The notes beneath the pieces are model-generated. The model saw only the letters and a program-made list of their open reading frames with translations, had not been told where the DNA came from and searched no databases. The translations under genes were made by a program, and so were the position numbers. Of a DNA stretch of 42,796 bases, positions 18,917 through 28,533 are shown in pieces; the first letter of the stretch is position 1, and every line of letters begins with the position of its first letter. This DNA comes from an uncultured Granulosicoccaceae bacterium. GTDB lineage: Bacteria > Pseudomonadota > Gammaproteobacteria > Granulosicoccales > Granulosicoccaceae. The stretch spans positions 1 to 42,796 of the forward strand of contig CALKXD010000090.1 in assembly GCA_938003855.1 (NCBI GenBank). Direction: 5' to 3'.

Positions 18917-20527
18917 TTGATTTCCACCGCCAATATCACAATGCAGTTTGGCGCCAAGCCGCTGTTCGAAAATATTTCCGTCAAGTTCGGCGACGGCAAT
19001 CGCTATGGCCTGATTGGCGCTAACGGTTGCGGCAAGTCGACCTTCATGAATATCCTTGGCGGATCACTCGAGCCTACCTCAGGGAACGTCAGTATCACAC
19101 CCAACGAGCGTCTCGGTAAGCTGAATCAGGATCAATTCGCTTTCGAGTCCTACTCTGTACTCGACACTGTGATCATGGGTCACAAAGAGCTGTGGGATGT
19201 GAAGCAGGAACGTGAGCGAATCTATAGCCTGCCCGAGATGACTGAAGAAGACGGCATGAAAGTCGCCGAGCTCGAAGGACAGTTTGCGGAAATGGATGGC
19301 TATACAGCTGAGAGTCGCGCCGGTGAATTTTTATCCGGCGCCGGTATCGACGAATCACTGCACAACGGCCCTATGAGCGAAGTAGCACCGGGCTGGAAAC
19401 TTCGAGTGCTGCTGGCACAGGCGCTGTTCAGCTCCCCCGACATTCTGTTGCTCGACGAGCCGACCAACAACCTCGACATCAATGCAATCCGCTGGCTCGA
19501 AGGTGTACTGAAAGCGCAGGACAGCACCATGGTCATCATCTCGCACGATCGCCACTTCCTCAACGCTGTCTGCACACACATGGCAGACATCGACTACGGT
19601 GAACTGCGTGTCTACCCGGGCAACTATGACGACTTCATGACTGCATCCACCCAGGCACGCGAGCGCCTGCAATCGGAGAACGCCAAGAAGAAAAGCCAGA
19701 TCGCCGATCTGCAGCAGTTTGTCAGCCGCTTTTCTGCCAACGCATCAAAAGCACGTCAAGCCACATCGCGCGCCAAGCAGATCGAAAAAATTCAGCTAGC
19801 CGACATCAAACCATCGAGCCGTGTCAGTCCTTACATTCGCTTCACGCAGGATAAAAAACTGCACCGCCTGGCGCTGACCCTTGAAAACCTCGGGCACGGC
19901 TTTGACGAAGGCCCGCTGTTCAGCAACGGCGAATTACTGCTTGAGGCTGGCACCCGACTCGCCGTCATCGGTGAAAACGGTACTGGCAAGTCCACGTTTC
20001 TGCGTCTGCTGATGAACAAAATCAGTCCGGACCATGGCCGAATCCAATGGTCTGAAAATGCCTCCCTCGGCTATTGTCCGCAAGACAGCACTGCCGACTT
20101 CGACACCGAACTGAACCTGTTTGACTGGATGACTCAATGGCGCAAGCCAGAGCACGATGATCAGATCGTACGCAGTACCCTCGGACGTCTACTTTTCTCG
20201 AACGACGATTTCACCAAAAAAGTTAAAGTCTGCTCGGGAGGGGAAAAGAACCGATTGCTGTTCGGCCATATGATCATGACATCCCCCAATGTGCTGATCA
20301 TGGATGAACCCACCAACCACCTGGACATGGAGTCCATCGAAGCACTTAACCTGGCGCTCGAACACTACGAAGGCACGCTGATATTCGTCAGCCACGATCG
20401 CGAGTTTGTCTCCTCACTGGCTAACCGTATCATTGAAATCAGCGATAATAAACTCAATGACTTCCAGGGCACTTACGATGAATTTCTAGCCAGTCAGCAG
20501 GCAGAAAGCAAGGTTGCCAACTTCTAG
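18917..20527 (+). CDS. ybiT: ABC-F family ATPase YbiT
   Basis: A 536-residue soluble protein with two ATP-binding cassettes and no membrane domain, closely resembling E. coli YbiT throughout ([39 protein letters not shown]). Walker A motifs are GANGCGKST (34-42) and GENGTGKST; Walker B motifs are [12 protein letters not shown] and [12 protein letters not shown]; the second signature is CSGGEK. The first signature is the degenerate SEVAPGWK form normal for YbiT. ABC-F proteins act on ribosomes to regulate or rescue translation. The start is TTG at 18917, the only one that gives the family N-terminus. It is transcribed alone. Confidence 0.93.
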   Translation: MISTANITMQFGAKPLFENISVKFGDGNRYGLIGANGCGKSTFMNILGGSLEPTSGNVSITPNERLGKLNQDQFAFESYSVLDTVIMGHKELWDVKQERERIYSLPEMTEEDGMKVAELEGQFAEMDGYTAESRAGEFLSGAGIDESLHNGPMSEVAPGWKLRVLLAQALFSSPDILLLDEPTNNLDINAIRWLEGVLKAQDSTMVIISHDRHFLNAVCTHMADIDYGELRVYPGNYDDFMTASTQARERLQSENAKKKSQIADLQQFVSRFSANASKARQATSRAKQIEKIQLADIKPSSRVSPYIRFTQDKKLHRLALTLENLGHGFDEGPLFSNGELLLEAGTRLAVIGENGTGKSTFLRLLMNKISPDHGRIQWSENASLGYCPQDSTADFDTELNLFDWMTQWRKPEHDDQIVRSTLGRLLFSNDDFTKKVKVCSGGEKNRLLFGHMIMTSPNVLIMDEPTNHLDMESIEALNLALEHYEGTLIFVSHDREFVSSLANRIIEISDNKLNDFQGTYDEFLASQQAESKVANF

Positions 20528-21202
20528 AAAAAACAGAGCACTGCTGCGCAACAGCTAATCAGGGCTGTTGCCGCTCCGGGGACTAACGTATCTGCCATTG
20601 CCTTATTAATGATTCGCGGTGGTCGTGTATCACAGCTATCTACCACGCAGACTCCCGCGCCACCCGGCTATAGACGTCCAGCGTCCGAAGCAATGCAACG
20701 CGATTCCGGGTTCACGGTATTGCTGCTATAGAGCTTGCGACAAACAGGGATCAGACATGCCGTACCTGACCCCCTTCCACCACACGACCTGTTTTCCTGC
20801 CAATTGCACACCGCTGCCTTAATTGATTGATCGATCGACCGCACACACAGGCGGCGGTCAGCCATAGATAAGTGGCTTCTTACAGCCGTGTTACGTCAAC
20901 TCGCAGAATGATGACGAATGTATACCGCCCGCCGAAGCCGCGCCTGATACCCTGCAGCGACAATGACGTGACCGATCAACCCGCCCAGGGAACCCGCTGT
21001 GATTACGCAAACAGCGCGTGTGGGACAGGTAAATCCTGTCAGACCTTGCGGTTGTTGCTTGCACACGCTGGAGTCTGCCAAATACCAGCTGATTACTGAC
21101 AACAGAGGAGCGCTGCGTGAATCGAACCTTTCCAGGCACACTATTGCCAACCGCAATCGGGCTATGCCCGGATAGACAGGAACCCGAAAACCAGACCTTA
21201 TT
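20528..21202. other. Intergenic region between ybiT and the glucanase lipoprotein gene
   Basis: About 675 bases without a convincing gene; open frames here are short, lack ribosome-binding sites and show no protein-like composition. GCAACAGC (20548-20555) pairs with GCTGTTGC (20564-20571) as a possible terminator without T-run. A second small hairpin (GACAGG-TAAAT-CCTGTC) lies near 21026-21042. GATTGATTGATCGATCGA at about 20823 is a simple GATC-type repeat. Confidence 0.45.
20548..20571 (+). terminator. Weak terminator-like hairpin after ybiT
   Basis: Perfect 8-bp stem with an 8-base loop 20 bases past the ybiT stop codon; no T-run follows. Confidence 0.35.
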
Positions 21203-21255
21203 TGTCATGACGCTTGAAATCGGCTGAATTCTTGTCTATGGTACCTGTCATGACA
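21203..21255. promoter_or_regulatory. Pair of TGTCATGAC palindromic operator sites flanking the promoter
   Basis: TGTCATGACG at 21203-21212 ends one base before the -35 box, and the perfect palindrome TGTCATGACA at 21246-21255 begins three bases after the -10 box. The two sites are 43 bp apart, about four helical turns, so a dimeric regulator could bind both on one DNA face and block the promoter. Confidence 0.55.
21214..21242 (+). promoter_or_regulatory. Sigma70-type promoter of the GH12 lipoprotein gene
   Basis: TTGAAA (21214-21219), a 17-base spacer, and TATGGT (21237-21242). It lies 73 bases before the preferred start at 21316, which argues against the in-frame ATG at 21214 as the true start. 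Confidence 0.6.
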
Positions 21256-21315
21256 CAAAAAACAGCTACACCATCTGCCCGCAAAGGCAGCACACATCAT
21301 GGATTGAACCAACCG

Positions 21316-22509
21316 ATGAAAAATCTCATCCTGGCCAGCACACTCATTTTGCTAAGCGCATGTGGTGGCAGCTCTTCGACCAGCACGGACACCGGCGTCA
21401 TAGGCAACGACAACCCGGCTACACCGGAGACACCCACCACCCCTGAAACACCCGGCACTCCGGACACCCCGCCTGAAACACCCGGCACGCCGGACACCCC
21501 GCCTGAAACACCCGGCACACCAGACACTCCACCTGAAACACCCGGCACGCCCGGGACACCTGACACTCCGGAACCAGAGATTGCCGCTGGTAGCTGCGCT
21601 CCCGGCACATCAGGCACCACACTGGTGAGTAACACGACACCGGTCCGCACCACCGGCAATGCCTATTACCCGGATATGGGCCCACAGTGTGTCTACCCTG
21701 CCAGTCAGTTCGATGGTCCGGGACTGAGTTACGGCGACTTTCTTATTATCAACAATGCATGGAACGGGCAGACCTCTACTGCAGACTGGTCTCAATGCAT
21801 CAGCATTGCAGCAGCCGGCGATGGCTCGATCAATCCATCGTGGACCTTTGACTGGGGCAATGAAGACGATTTACAGCCGGGCTTTTTCGAATGGGAAGTG
21901 AAGTCATACCCCGAAGTTATATATGGCGCCAAGTCCGCAACCGAAATGTCAGCGCCCTGCGAAAGCACCGGACTGCCAGCACCGGTCAGCCAACTGCCTG
22001 ATCTGTCTATCGCCTACAGCTACAGCTCGCAACTCACCGACAACCGCATTGGCGACAAAGGCGACGAAGCGAACAACCCGGCGACGGTCAGCGGTGGCGA
22101 CAGAAACGTTGCGATTGAGTCGTTCTTTCACTCCAGCTGCGAAATCACCCGCGGTGTCAGCTCCAACATGGAATTGGAACTGATGGTCTGGCTGGAAGTT
22201 GGAAACGAGCGTCTGCCGTCCGGCAGTGCCCCGCAATATGTTTATACCAATACGGCCGGTGAGCAGTACGATGTCTACACCAAGGCCGGTAGCGATAACT
22301 ACCTGGCCTATGTAGCCAAAAACCCGGTGCGTAGCGGCACGCTCGACTGGAGTGCATTTATAGAAGACGCCAGAAGCAATGCCGGCAACTATGGAATAAA
22401 AGCGCTGCAGGATTCCTGGTGCCTGGCCAACGTGATTTTTGGCTCAGAGATCTGGTGGGGTGAAGGCAGTATTAACCTGGACTACTATCAGATTACCCGC
22501 ACGTACTGA
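21316..22509 (+). CDS. Lipoprotein with GH12-type endoglucanase domain
   Basis: A 397-residue lipoprotein. MKNLILASTLILLSAC is a signal peptide with lipobox Cys16, followed by a Ser/Thr linker and a Pro/Thr-rich spacer (about residues 35-80) of 10-residue repeats. The globular part resembles glycoside hydrolase family 12: NNAWNGQTS...QC, FEWEVKSYPEV, LELMVWLEVG (candidate nucleophile Glu288) and GSEIWWGEGS (candidate acid/base Glu378). GH12 enzymes cut beta-1,4-glucans or xyloglucan, so the protein may degrade plant or algal glucans at the outer membrane. An in-frame ATG at 21214 overlaps the promoter and is unlikely. Family assignment is by motif; CAZy search would settle it. Confidence 0.8.
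   Translation: MKNLILASTLILLSACGGSSSTSTDTGVIGNDNPATPETPTTPETPGTPDTPPETPGTPDTPPETPGTPDTPPETPGTPGTPDTPEPEIAAGSCAPGTSGTTLVSNTTPVRTTGNAYYPDMGPQCVYPASQFDGPGLSYGDFLIINNAWNGQTSTADWSQCISIAAAGDGSINPSWTFDWGNEDDLQPGFFEWEVKSYPEVIYGAKSATEMSAPCESTGLPAPVSQLPDLSIAYSYSSQLTDNRIGDKGDEANNPATVSGGDRNVAIESFFHSSCEITRGVSSNMELELMVWLEVGNERLPSGSAPQYVYTNTAGEQYDVYTKAGSDNYLAYVAKNPVRSGTLDWSAFIEDARSNAGNYGIKALQDSWCLANVIFGSEIWWGEGSINLDYYQITRTY
21445..21534 (+). repeat. Three 30-bp repeats encoding a Pro/Thr-rich linker
   Basis: Units at 21445, 21475 and 21505 each encode ETPGTPDTPP, with a partial fourth copy. Differences are mostly at third positions. The segment spaces the catalytic domain from the lipid anchor and is a likely site of length variation. 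Confidence 0.85.
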
Positions 22510-22520
22510 TGACAGCATTC

Positions 22521-22556
22521 CCCGGTAGTCTGGCGGGTCAGCGCCAGACTACCGGG
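22521..22556. terminator. Bidirectional terminator between convergent genes
   Basis: A perfect 15-bp inverted repeat (22521-22535 with 22542-22556) with a 6-base loop GGTCAG, located between the lipoprotein gene (plus) and threonine aldolase (minus). The flanking T-content is low (TTCG on the right), but the stem is very stable. Confidence 0.7.
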
Positions 22557-22584
22557 TTCGCACTCATTAGTTAACGCAGTTTAC

Positions 22585-23616
22585 TTAAACCTGAAAATAG
22601 TCGCGGCAGCTTGCGATCATGGTGTCGACATCCTCGTTACTGATGTCCTTGTGCAGGACTAAGCGCACTTTATCGGCAGCTGATATGCAAATACCCTTTT
22701 GTTGCAGATGCTCAGCCAGCGGGGTCGCCACTGAAGCGCCACAATCCAGAAACACCATATTGGTCTGCACGGAGGCATCGCACAGGTTAAATTCACTAAT
22801 CGGGCGCAACCCATCATAGAGTTTTTCAGCCTTACTGTGATCCTCGGCAAGCCGCTCAACGTTTTCATTCAACGCCACCATGCCGGCCGCAGCAATAAAA
22901 CCCGCCTGCCGCATGCCACCGCCGAGCACTTTGCGCCATCGTCGTGCTTTGTTTATTAGTTCAGTGCTGCCAGCCAACACTGAGCCCACCGGCGCGCACA
23001 GTCCCTTCGACAAGCACACCGAGATAGAATCAAAGTAACGAGTGATTTCGGTGATCTCTATGCCAAGCGCCACCGACGCATTGAACACGCGCGCACCATC
23101 GAGGTGTAAAGCAAGCGCTCTGGTGTCGACAAGCTCACGGACTTCGGCCAGATAGCTGAGTGGCAGCACCTTGCCGCCAACGGTATTTTCCAGAGCGATC
23201 AGTCGCGTATTGGCAAAATGAATATCGTCAGGCTTAATCGCCGCTTCTATATCCTGCAGAGACAGCGTGCCGTCATCGCGAAACTCCAGCGGCTGTGGCT
23301 GTATGCTACCGAATATCGCAGCCCCGCCGCCTTCGTATTTATAGGTATGCGCCTGCTGCCCGACGATATATTCATCGCCACGCTCACAATGCGCCAGTAG
23401 TGCCAGCAGATTGGTTTGCGTGCCACTGGACGCAAACAGAGCCGCTTCATATCCGAGTTTGTCAGCGGCCAACTGCTCAAGCGCGTTAACGGTCGGGTCC
23501 TCACCATAGACGTCATCGCCTACACGGGCCTCTGTCATTGCTGCATGCATGGCAGCGGTTGGCAGGGTTACGGTATCACTTCGAAAATCGATCTGTGTCG
23601 GCAATTGTAGCGTCAT
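22585..23616 (-). CDS. ltaE: Low-specificity L-threonine aldolase
   Basis: A 343-residue fold-type I PLP enzyme. It shows DFRSDTVTLPT at the N-terminus, VGDDVYGEDPTVN, LFASSGTQTNL, the PLP-binding HLDGARVFNA and the Schiff-base lysine K204 in CLSKGL. It cleaves L-threonine and L-allo-threonine to glycine and acetaldehyde, and can also act on other beta-hydroxy amino acids. The length is normal. Its ATG overlaps the stop of the upstream phosphoribosyltransferase gene by four bases, so the two are co-translated. Confidence 0.92.
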   Translation of the reverse strand: MTLQLPTQIDFRSDTVTLPTAAMHAAMTEARVGDDVYGEDPTVNALEQLAADKLGYEAALFASSGTQTNLLALLAHCERGDEYIVGQQAHTYKYEGGGAAIFGSIQPQPLEFRDDGTLSLQDIEAAIKPDDIHFANTRLIALENTVGGKVLPLSYLAEVRELVDTRALALHLDGARVFNASVALGIEITEITRYFDSISVCLSKGLCAPVGSVLAGSTELINKARRWRKVLGGGMRQAGFIAAAGMVALNENVERLAEDHSKAEKLYDGLRPISEFNLCDASVQTNMVFLDCGASVATPLAEHLQQKGICISAADKVRLVLHKDISNEDVDTMIASCRDYFQV

Positions 23617-24227
23617 GTCTGTGGCCTGCGTGTTATCTCGACAGCGTCAGGGTCATTGGCGTAGTAGTCGTCCATCTCTTCTATAAACGGATTTAGATCA
23701 GGTTTATGAATTTTCAGTTCGGCGCGATTCATACCGTCCATCTCATGTGGGAACACCAACCACTGATCTGTCTCATGGATATAATAATGCGGCGTTAAGT
23801 CGGTGCGGTTTTTAGATGGCTTAAAATACGGCGTGGCGATGCGTATTTCCTCTGGCGTATTGCGACGCGCCTTGGTCGAGAGTGTTTGCATGACCCCCTG
23901 CACACTCAGTCCGGTATCGTATACGTCGTCCACAATCAGCAGGGAATCGTCAGCGTTAACGTTATTGATCAGGTAGTCCAGTCCGTGCACCCGGACTGGC
24001 GCTTCGAGTCGGCTTTTGCCACTGTAGGACGACGTGCGAATGGATATGTGATCAGTATGCACGCCATAGAAATCGAGAATTTCCTGTACCGCGATCCCCA
24101 CTGGTGTACCACCGCGCCAGATGCCGACGATAAAATTCGGGTGAAAGCCGCTTTTTAATATATTTACCCCTAGTCGCCACGAATCTTCGAGCAAGGACTG
24201 GGCATTGATATAGTGTTTTTCTATCAC
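23613..24227 (-). CDS. Type I phosphoribosyltransferase (hypoxanthine/xanthine-type)
   Basis: A 204-residue protein with the PRPP-binding motif LLIVDDVYDTGLS (about 96-108) and an N-terminal FIVGIWRGGTPVGIAVQE loop typical of purine PRTases. It transfers phosphoribose from PRPP to a purine base, most likely hypoxanthine or xanthine/guanine; base specificity is not certain from motifs. The C-terminus is acidic and longer than in minimal family members. The 4-base overlap with the threonine aldolase gene downstream indicates an operon, with no obvious pathway link. Confidence 0.85.
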   Translation of the reverse strand: MIEKHYINAQSLLEDSWRLGVNILKSGFHPNFIVGIWRGGTPVGIAVQEILDFYGVHTDHISIRTSSYSGKSRLEAPVRVHGLDYLINNVNADDSLLIVDDVYDTGLSVQGVMQTLSTKARRNTPEEIRIATPYFKPSKNRTDLTPHYYIHETDQWLVFPHEMDGMNRAELKIHKPDLNPFIEEMDDYYANDPDAVEITRRPQT

Positions 24228-24306
24228 GAGTTACTCGCTGGCAAATCTCTTTGCGCGTTGGGTCAGCTGTGTGTTGATCTGATTCACTTGTTTAACGCGA
24301 GGCGAA

Positions 24307-25008
24307 CTAGAGAGCTTCCAGACTGCTGTGAATCTGTTGCAGCCGCTGCAGGGGATTATCGGCGGCGGTGACTGAGCGTCCAATCACCAGATAGCTAGCC
24401 CCGTTTTCAATGGCCTGCTGCGGCGTTGTGATGCGGGTTTGATCATCAGCACTGTCCTCTGACAGCCGTATCCCCGGAGTCACCGATAACTGACCGGGTG
24501 TTTGTTCTTTCAGCAGTGCCGCTTCCCGCGCTGAGCAGACGACTCCATCCAACCCGCAACGCTGTGCTAACTGCGCCAGTGCGACCACTTGCTCGTCGAC
24601 AGTGCGTGTCACACCGGTAGCAGCCAGCCCGCTGTCGCTCATGCTGGTGAGTACTGTGACTGCAATCAGTAGTGGTACACCCGGCCCTGCAGTCCCCACC
24701 GCATCTCTGGCACCGGCCATCATTTGTTCGCCACCGCTGGCGTGCACATTGACCATCCATACGCCAAGTTTTTTTGCCGCCCGGCAAGCACCGGCAACCG
24801 TGTTGGGGATATCGTGAAACTTCAGGTCGAGAAAAATATCAAAGCCCATCGCGTGCAGGTTATCGATAACCGCCGGGCCGGCCGCAGTGAATAATTCTTT
24901 GCCCACTTTTACCCGACACAGCGCGGGATCAAGCGTGCGTGCCAGCGTTAGTGCATCAGGCGCTGATGCAAAATCGAGGGCCACTATTATGCGTTTGCGA
25001 TCACTCAC
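24307..25008 (-). CDS. pyrF: Orotidine 5'-phosphate decarboxylase
   Basis: A 233-residue TIM barrel. IIVALDF at the start and the catalytic [10 protein letters not shown] (D61, K63, D66) are diagnostic, as are the phosphate loop segments SVTPGIRL and YLVIGRSVT. It converts OMP to UMP, the last step of de novo pyrimidine synthesis. The start is GTG at 25008 with AGGAG 6 bases upstream. It overlaps the lapB stop by eight bases, and the lapB-pyrF order is normal for gammaproteobacteria. Confidence 0.96.
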   Translation of the reverse strand: MSDRKRIIVALDFASAPDALTLARTLDPALCRVKVGKELFTAAGPAVIDNLHAMGFDIFLDLKFHDIPNTVAGACRAAKKLGVWMVNVHASGGEQMMAGARDAVGTAGPGVPLLIAVTVLTSMSDSGLAATGVTRTVDEQVVALAQLAQRCGLDGVVCSAREAALLKEQTPGQLSVTPGIRLSEDSADDQTRITTPQQAIENGASYLVIGRSVTAADNPLQRLQQIHSSLEAL

Positions 25009-26173
25009 CTTCAGCTCCTATGATTATTTTGACCGAGTTCCAGTTCTCACATCCCGGACAGCGCCACTGGATTTGCTTACAGCGGTAGCCACAGCGCTCG
25101 CAGCGGTACTGAGGCTTTTCACCCACCACGCCACGCAGCATCGCCACCACCGCCGCTATTTTGTCTTTGTCTCGTGATTTGGTGGTTTCGAGCTCCCGCT
25201 CCGCCCACTCGCGTAAGCCTTTCAGGGAAGGACGTCTGGCAATTTGCTCAATAAAGAACTCACTGGCACTTTTGTCTCCCTCCAACTCACTGATGGCATC
25301 CCGCGCGAGCTTGATCACGGTATAGCTGTTCTTGCGCTCACGGATATAGGCCAGGTGTTTTTTCATCGCTGCTTCATCACCATTCTCGCGCAGCGAGAAA
25401 AACACTGACTCGGCGATTTCAGGGGCAAACGTCGGATGGTGGTGCTCGATACGGAAAAAATATTCCAGCGCTTTATTGTAGTTTTTCAGTTCAACACTCT
25501 GCCGCCCCAGCATCAGTAAGGCGCGACTGCATTGTGTGTCACTGGCCAGCGCTTGATGCAGCCATTTTTCTGATTCGTCGAGCTTGTCTTCGAGTTCAAG
25601 CATTGCTGCAATCTCACAGGAATACTGGGCAATCAGCGTATTTTTGTCTTCTTCCGCCATGCCCTGACTGCCACGCGCCAACTCGACGGCGTTTTCCCAT
25701 TCCTGTTGTTTTTCGTAGAGTCTCAACAGACTGGTACGTGCATCGGCTTTTTGCGGATGCTCCCGGACCAGGGGTATCAGCAGCGCTTCGACGCGGTCAA
25801 GCAGACCGGCACCGGCATAGTCCCGCGACAGCTCAAGGGTCACCAGTCGCCGCTGTTCGTCGGACAGGCTTTCTGCCGACAGCAAGTGCTCATGAACGCC
25901 GATCGCACGTGAGTACTCACCACCACGTCGAAAGGCATCGGCTAGCGTCAGGTAGACATCAACGGAGGTTTCATCGACGACGTATTGTTCGAGCAGACCG
26001 ACCAATTCCGGGTCTCGTTCGACACGGTCATCGTGGTCTGGCAGCAACGTAGCGAGATCAGTCGCGCGGCGGGGCACCCATAGTCGGCTGACCAGGTAGC
26101 GCATTTTTTCGTATCCGATACACCAGCCGGCAAATCCGGCAAGCAGCACCAGCCACCACGAGAATTCCATCAA
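25001..26173 (-). CDS. lapB: LPS assembly protein LapB (YciM)
   Basis: A 390-residue protein with one N-terminal membrane anchor ([17 protein letters not shown]), a long TPR array (about residues 60-330, e.g. [21 protein letters not shown]), and a C-terminal rubredoxin-like zinc module with CxxC pairs C358/C361 and C372/C375. LapB promotes FtsH degradation of LpxC and so limits lipopolysaccharide synthesis at the inner membrane. It is translationally coupled to pyrF. The lapA gene that usually precedes it is absent: only 121 bases separate it from ihfB. Confidence 0.95.
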   Translation of the reverse strand: MMEFSWWLVLLAGFAGWCIGYEKMRYLVSRLWVPRRATDLATLLPDHDDRVERDPELVGLLEQYVVDETSVDVYLTLADAFRRGGEYSRAIGVHEHLLSAESLSDEQRRLVTLELSRDYAGAGLLDRVEALLIPLVREHPQKADARTSLLRLYEKQQEWENAVELARGSQGMAEEDKNTLIAQYSCEIAAMLELEDKLDESEKWLHQALASDTQCSRALLMLGRQSVELKNYNKALEYFFRIEHHHPTFAPEIAESVFFSLRENGDEAAMKKHLAYIRERKNSYTVIKLARDAISELEGDKSASEFFIEQIARRPSLKGLREWAERELETTKSRDKDKIAAVVAMLRGVVGEKPQYRCERCGYRCKQIQWRCPGCENWNSVKIIIGAEGE

Positions 26174-26239
26174 TTTAAATATCGTTACGGACGAGGACCG
26201 GATAGCTAATTCTGACGGTCTGGTGATGGGATGTCGAGA

Positions 26240-26272
26240 AAAGCTTTAACGCTAACCGTGCGATCAGCGTTA
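26240..26272 (-). terminator. Candidate terminator/attenuator between ihfB and lapB
   Basis: TAACGCT (26247-26253) and AGCGTTA (26266-26272) form a 7-bp stem with a 12-base loop; on the minus strand it is followed by AAGCTTTTCTC. It may partly separate lapB expression from ihfB. Confidence 0.4.
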
Positions 26273-26294
26273 CTAAAAAATGATCAGACCGGTG

Positions 26295-26642
26295 TTAGTC
26301 GTCAGTGCCGGTTTTCTGATGCGGGGGCTCCATCCCGTTGGCATTAGCCAGACTTTTTGCGTAACCGGTGTTTACGCGTTCGCGTAATTCTTTGCCCGGC
26401 TTGAAGTGAGGTACATATTTACCACGCAAGGCTACTGCATCGCCTGATTTAGGGTTACGGCCCATTCTGGGTGGACGGAAATGCAGGCTGAAACTGCCAA
26501 AGCCACGGATTTCTATTCGTTCACCGGTGGACAGAGCGCCACTCATGCGTTCCAGCAAACCTTTAACCGCCAGTTCCACATCGCGCAACGCAAGGTGTGA
26601 CTGGTTGTCGGCTAATGCTTCAATCAAATCAGATTTGGTCAT
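26295..26642 (-). CDS. ihfB: Integration host factor subunit beta
   Basis: About 115 residues from ATG 26642 ([11 protein letters not shown]), the family start, with GGAG 9 bases upstream; the frame extends to 26681 but adds nothing typical. HU/IHF features are [40 protein letters not shown] (with the Pro that intercalates into bent DNA) and [15 protein letters not shown]. It is a nucleoid protein that bends DNA together with IhfA. The C-terminus carries about 20 extra residues beyond the E. coli protein. It lies just downstream of rpsA, as usual. Confidence 0.95.
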   Translation of the reverse strand: MTKSDLIEALADNQSHLALRDVELAVKGLLERMSGALSTGERIEIRGFGSFSLHFRPPRMGRNPKSGDAVALRGKYVPHFKPGKELRERVNTGYAKSLANANGMEPPHQKTGTDD

Positions 26643-26713
26643 TGGCCCAAACTCCGGAGGTTGCAAAATCTTGCAGCGCACCGGACCGGGTCCGGTGCAC
26701 GCAAGGCCTTTTA

Positions 26714-28429
26714 CTAATCTGATTTCGACGTATCGTCGGACTCAGATGATGCAGCACTATCGAGTGCACCCATTTGCTCTTTCATCAAGTCGCCAAGAGT
26801 GGTTGCTGTTGGTGCAGAGCTCTGCGCATAGTCACGCATTGCTTCACCTTCCTCATCCGTTTCCTTCGCCTTGATCGACAGCGATATCGCTCTGGCTTTG
26901 CGATCGATGTTGATGAACTTGGCTTCCAGTTCATCGCCTTCTTTTAAGTGCATACGGAGATCTTCGATACGATCCCGTGCGTACTCGCTTGCTCGCATGA
27001 TGCCTTCAACGCCATCACCAAGATTTACCATCGCTACTTTTGTATCGACTTCGGTGATAACCCCTTTAATTATCGAACCTTTGGGGTTGTCTGCGACAAA
27101 TTGACCGAATGGATCCTGCTCTAACTGCTTGACACCAAGTGAGATACGCTCACGCTCAGGATCAACTGCCAGAACCACCGCTTCGATCTCCTGGCCCTTC
27201 TGGAAGTTTCGCACGGCTTCTTCGCCGGTGTCGTTCCAGGAGAGATCAGACAGGTGGATCAAGCCGTCAATGCCACCGTCCAGACCAATGAAGATACCGA
27301 AATCGGTGATCGATTTGATCTTGCCGGAGACTTTGTCTGCCTTGTTGAATTTGTCTGCAAATTCATCCCATGGGTTTTGCTTACACTGCTTAACACCCAG
27401 CGAGATGCGGCGACGCTCTTCGTCGATGTCGAGGATCATTACTTCGATCTCATCACCAAGCGCGACAACCTTGTTGGGGTTGACGTTGCGGTTTGTCCAA
27501 TCCATCTCGGAGACGTGCACCAGACCTTCAACACCTTCTTCGATCTCGACAAAGCAACCGTAGTCAGCGATGTTGGTGACCTTACCGAAGATGCGAGTGT
27601 TTTCAGGGTAGCGACGGACCAGATCCATCCACGGATCATCACCCAGTTGCTTGAGTCCGAGAGAAACGCGATTGCGCTCACGATCAAACTTAAGAACCTT
27701 AACTTTCATTTCCTGACCGACTTCGACAACTTCGCTCGGATGCTTAACACGCTTCCATGCCATATCGGTGATGTGCAACAGTCCGTCGATGCCGCCAAGA
27801 TCAAGGAACGCACCATAATCGGTGAGGTTCTTGACGATACCGGTGACTTCCTGTCCTTCCTGCAGGCTCTCGAGCAGTTGCTCGCGCTCGGCAGAGTACT
27901 CTGACTCGACAACCGCACGACGTGAGACAACAACGTTGTTGCGGCGGCGATCAAGCTTGATCACCTTAAATTCGAGTTCCTTACCTTCGAGGTAGCTGGT
28001 GTCTCGCACTGGACGTACATCAACCAGTGACCCCGGCAGGAATGCTCGAATGTCGTTAATTTCAACGGTAAAACCGCCTTTGACCTTACCCGTGATAGCA
28101 CCGGTAACGATTTCTTCTGTTTCCTGAGCCTGTTCCAGTCGGGCCCATGCTCTGGCGCGTTTCGCTTTTTCGCGTGATAAACGCGTTTCACCGAAGCCGT
28201 CTTCGACGGAGTCCAGTGCAACTTCGACAACTTCACCGACGCTGACAGCAATATTGCCGGTTTCGTCCATGAATTGCTCAATCGGAATAACCCCTTCCGA
28301 TTTAAGACCAGCGTGGACCATAACGAAGTCGCCGCTAATCTCAATGACGGTCCCTGAGAGGATCGCGCCCGGTTTCATTTGGGTTTGGGAGATACTCTCC
28401 TCAAACATCTCTGCAAAAGATTCAGACAT
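26714..28429 (-). CDS. rpsA: 30S ribosomal protein S1
   Basis: A 571-residue protein with six S1 (OB-fold) domains at about 85-residue spacing. Each later one contains the pattern G-x-V-x-x-I-x-DYG-x-F-x-x-x-x-G-x-x-GLxHxS, for instance [20 protein letters not shown], and ends in (E)RxRISLG(V/L)KQ. S1 unfolds mRNA and brings it to the 30S subunit. The first domains are the ribosome-binding ones. AGGAA lies 12 bases before the ATG. It sits between cmk and ihfB in the conserved gammaproteobacterial order. Confidence 0.98.
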   Translation of the reverse strand: MSESFAEMFEESISQTQMKPGAILSGTVIEISGDFVMVHAGLKSEGVIPIEQFMDETGNIAVSVGEVVEVALDSVEDGFGETRLSREKAKRARAWARLEQAQETEEIVTGAITGKVKGGFTVEINDIRAFLPGSLVDVRPVRDTSYLEGKELEFKVIKLDRRRNNVVVSRRAVVESEYSAEREQLLESLQEGQEVTGIVKNLTDYGAFLDLGGIDGLLHITDMAWKRVKHPSEVVEVGQEMKVKVLKFDRERNRVSLGLKQLGDDPWMDLVRRYPENTRIFGKVTNIADYGCFVEIEEGVEGLVHVSEMDWTNRNVNPNKVVALGDEIEVMILDIDEERRRISLGVKQCKQNPWDEFADKFNKADKVSGKIKSITDFGIFIGLDGGIDGLIHLSDLSWNDTGEEAVRNFQKGQEIEAVVLAVDPERERISLGVKQLEQDPFGQFVADNPKGSIIKGVITEVDTKVAMVNLGDGVEGIMRASEYARDRIEDLRMHLKEGDELEAKFINIDRKARAISLSIKAKETDEEGEAMRDYAQSSAPTATTLGDLMKEQMGALDSAASSESDDTSKSD

Positions 28430-28533
28430 TAAATTACGTGTTCCTGGATGATATTTACAATGCCTTTGACGGTTCCTGTCTCGGCAAGGCGATTAATAAA
28501 CGCTGCGATCCTTCGCTGGCGAGTGTGTGCTGA

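Noticed and set aside
18917-20527. Degenerate first ABC signature (SEVAPGWK) in YbiT
   Set aside because: The same form is normal in YbiT of E. coli, so it is not a novelty.
21110-21130. tRNA T-loop-like sequence (GAATCGAACC), also near 31724-31735
   Set aside because: Neither site has an acceptor stem, anticodon arm or other cloverleaf parts around it.
20891-21208. 105-codon minus-strand frame between ybiT and the lipoprotein gene
   Set aside because: No ribosome-binding site, no family resemblance, and its composition is not coding-like.
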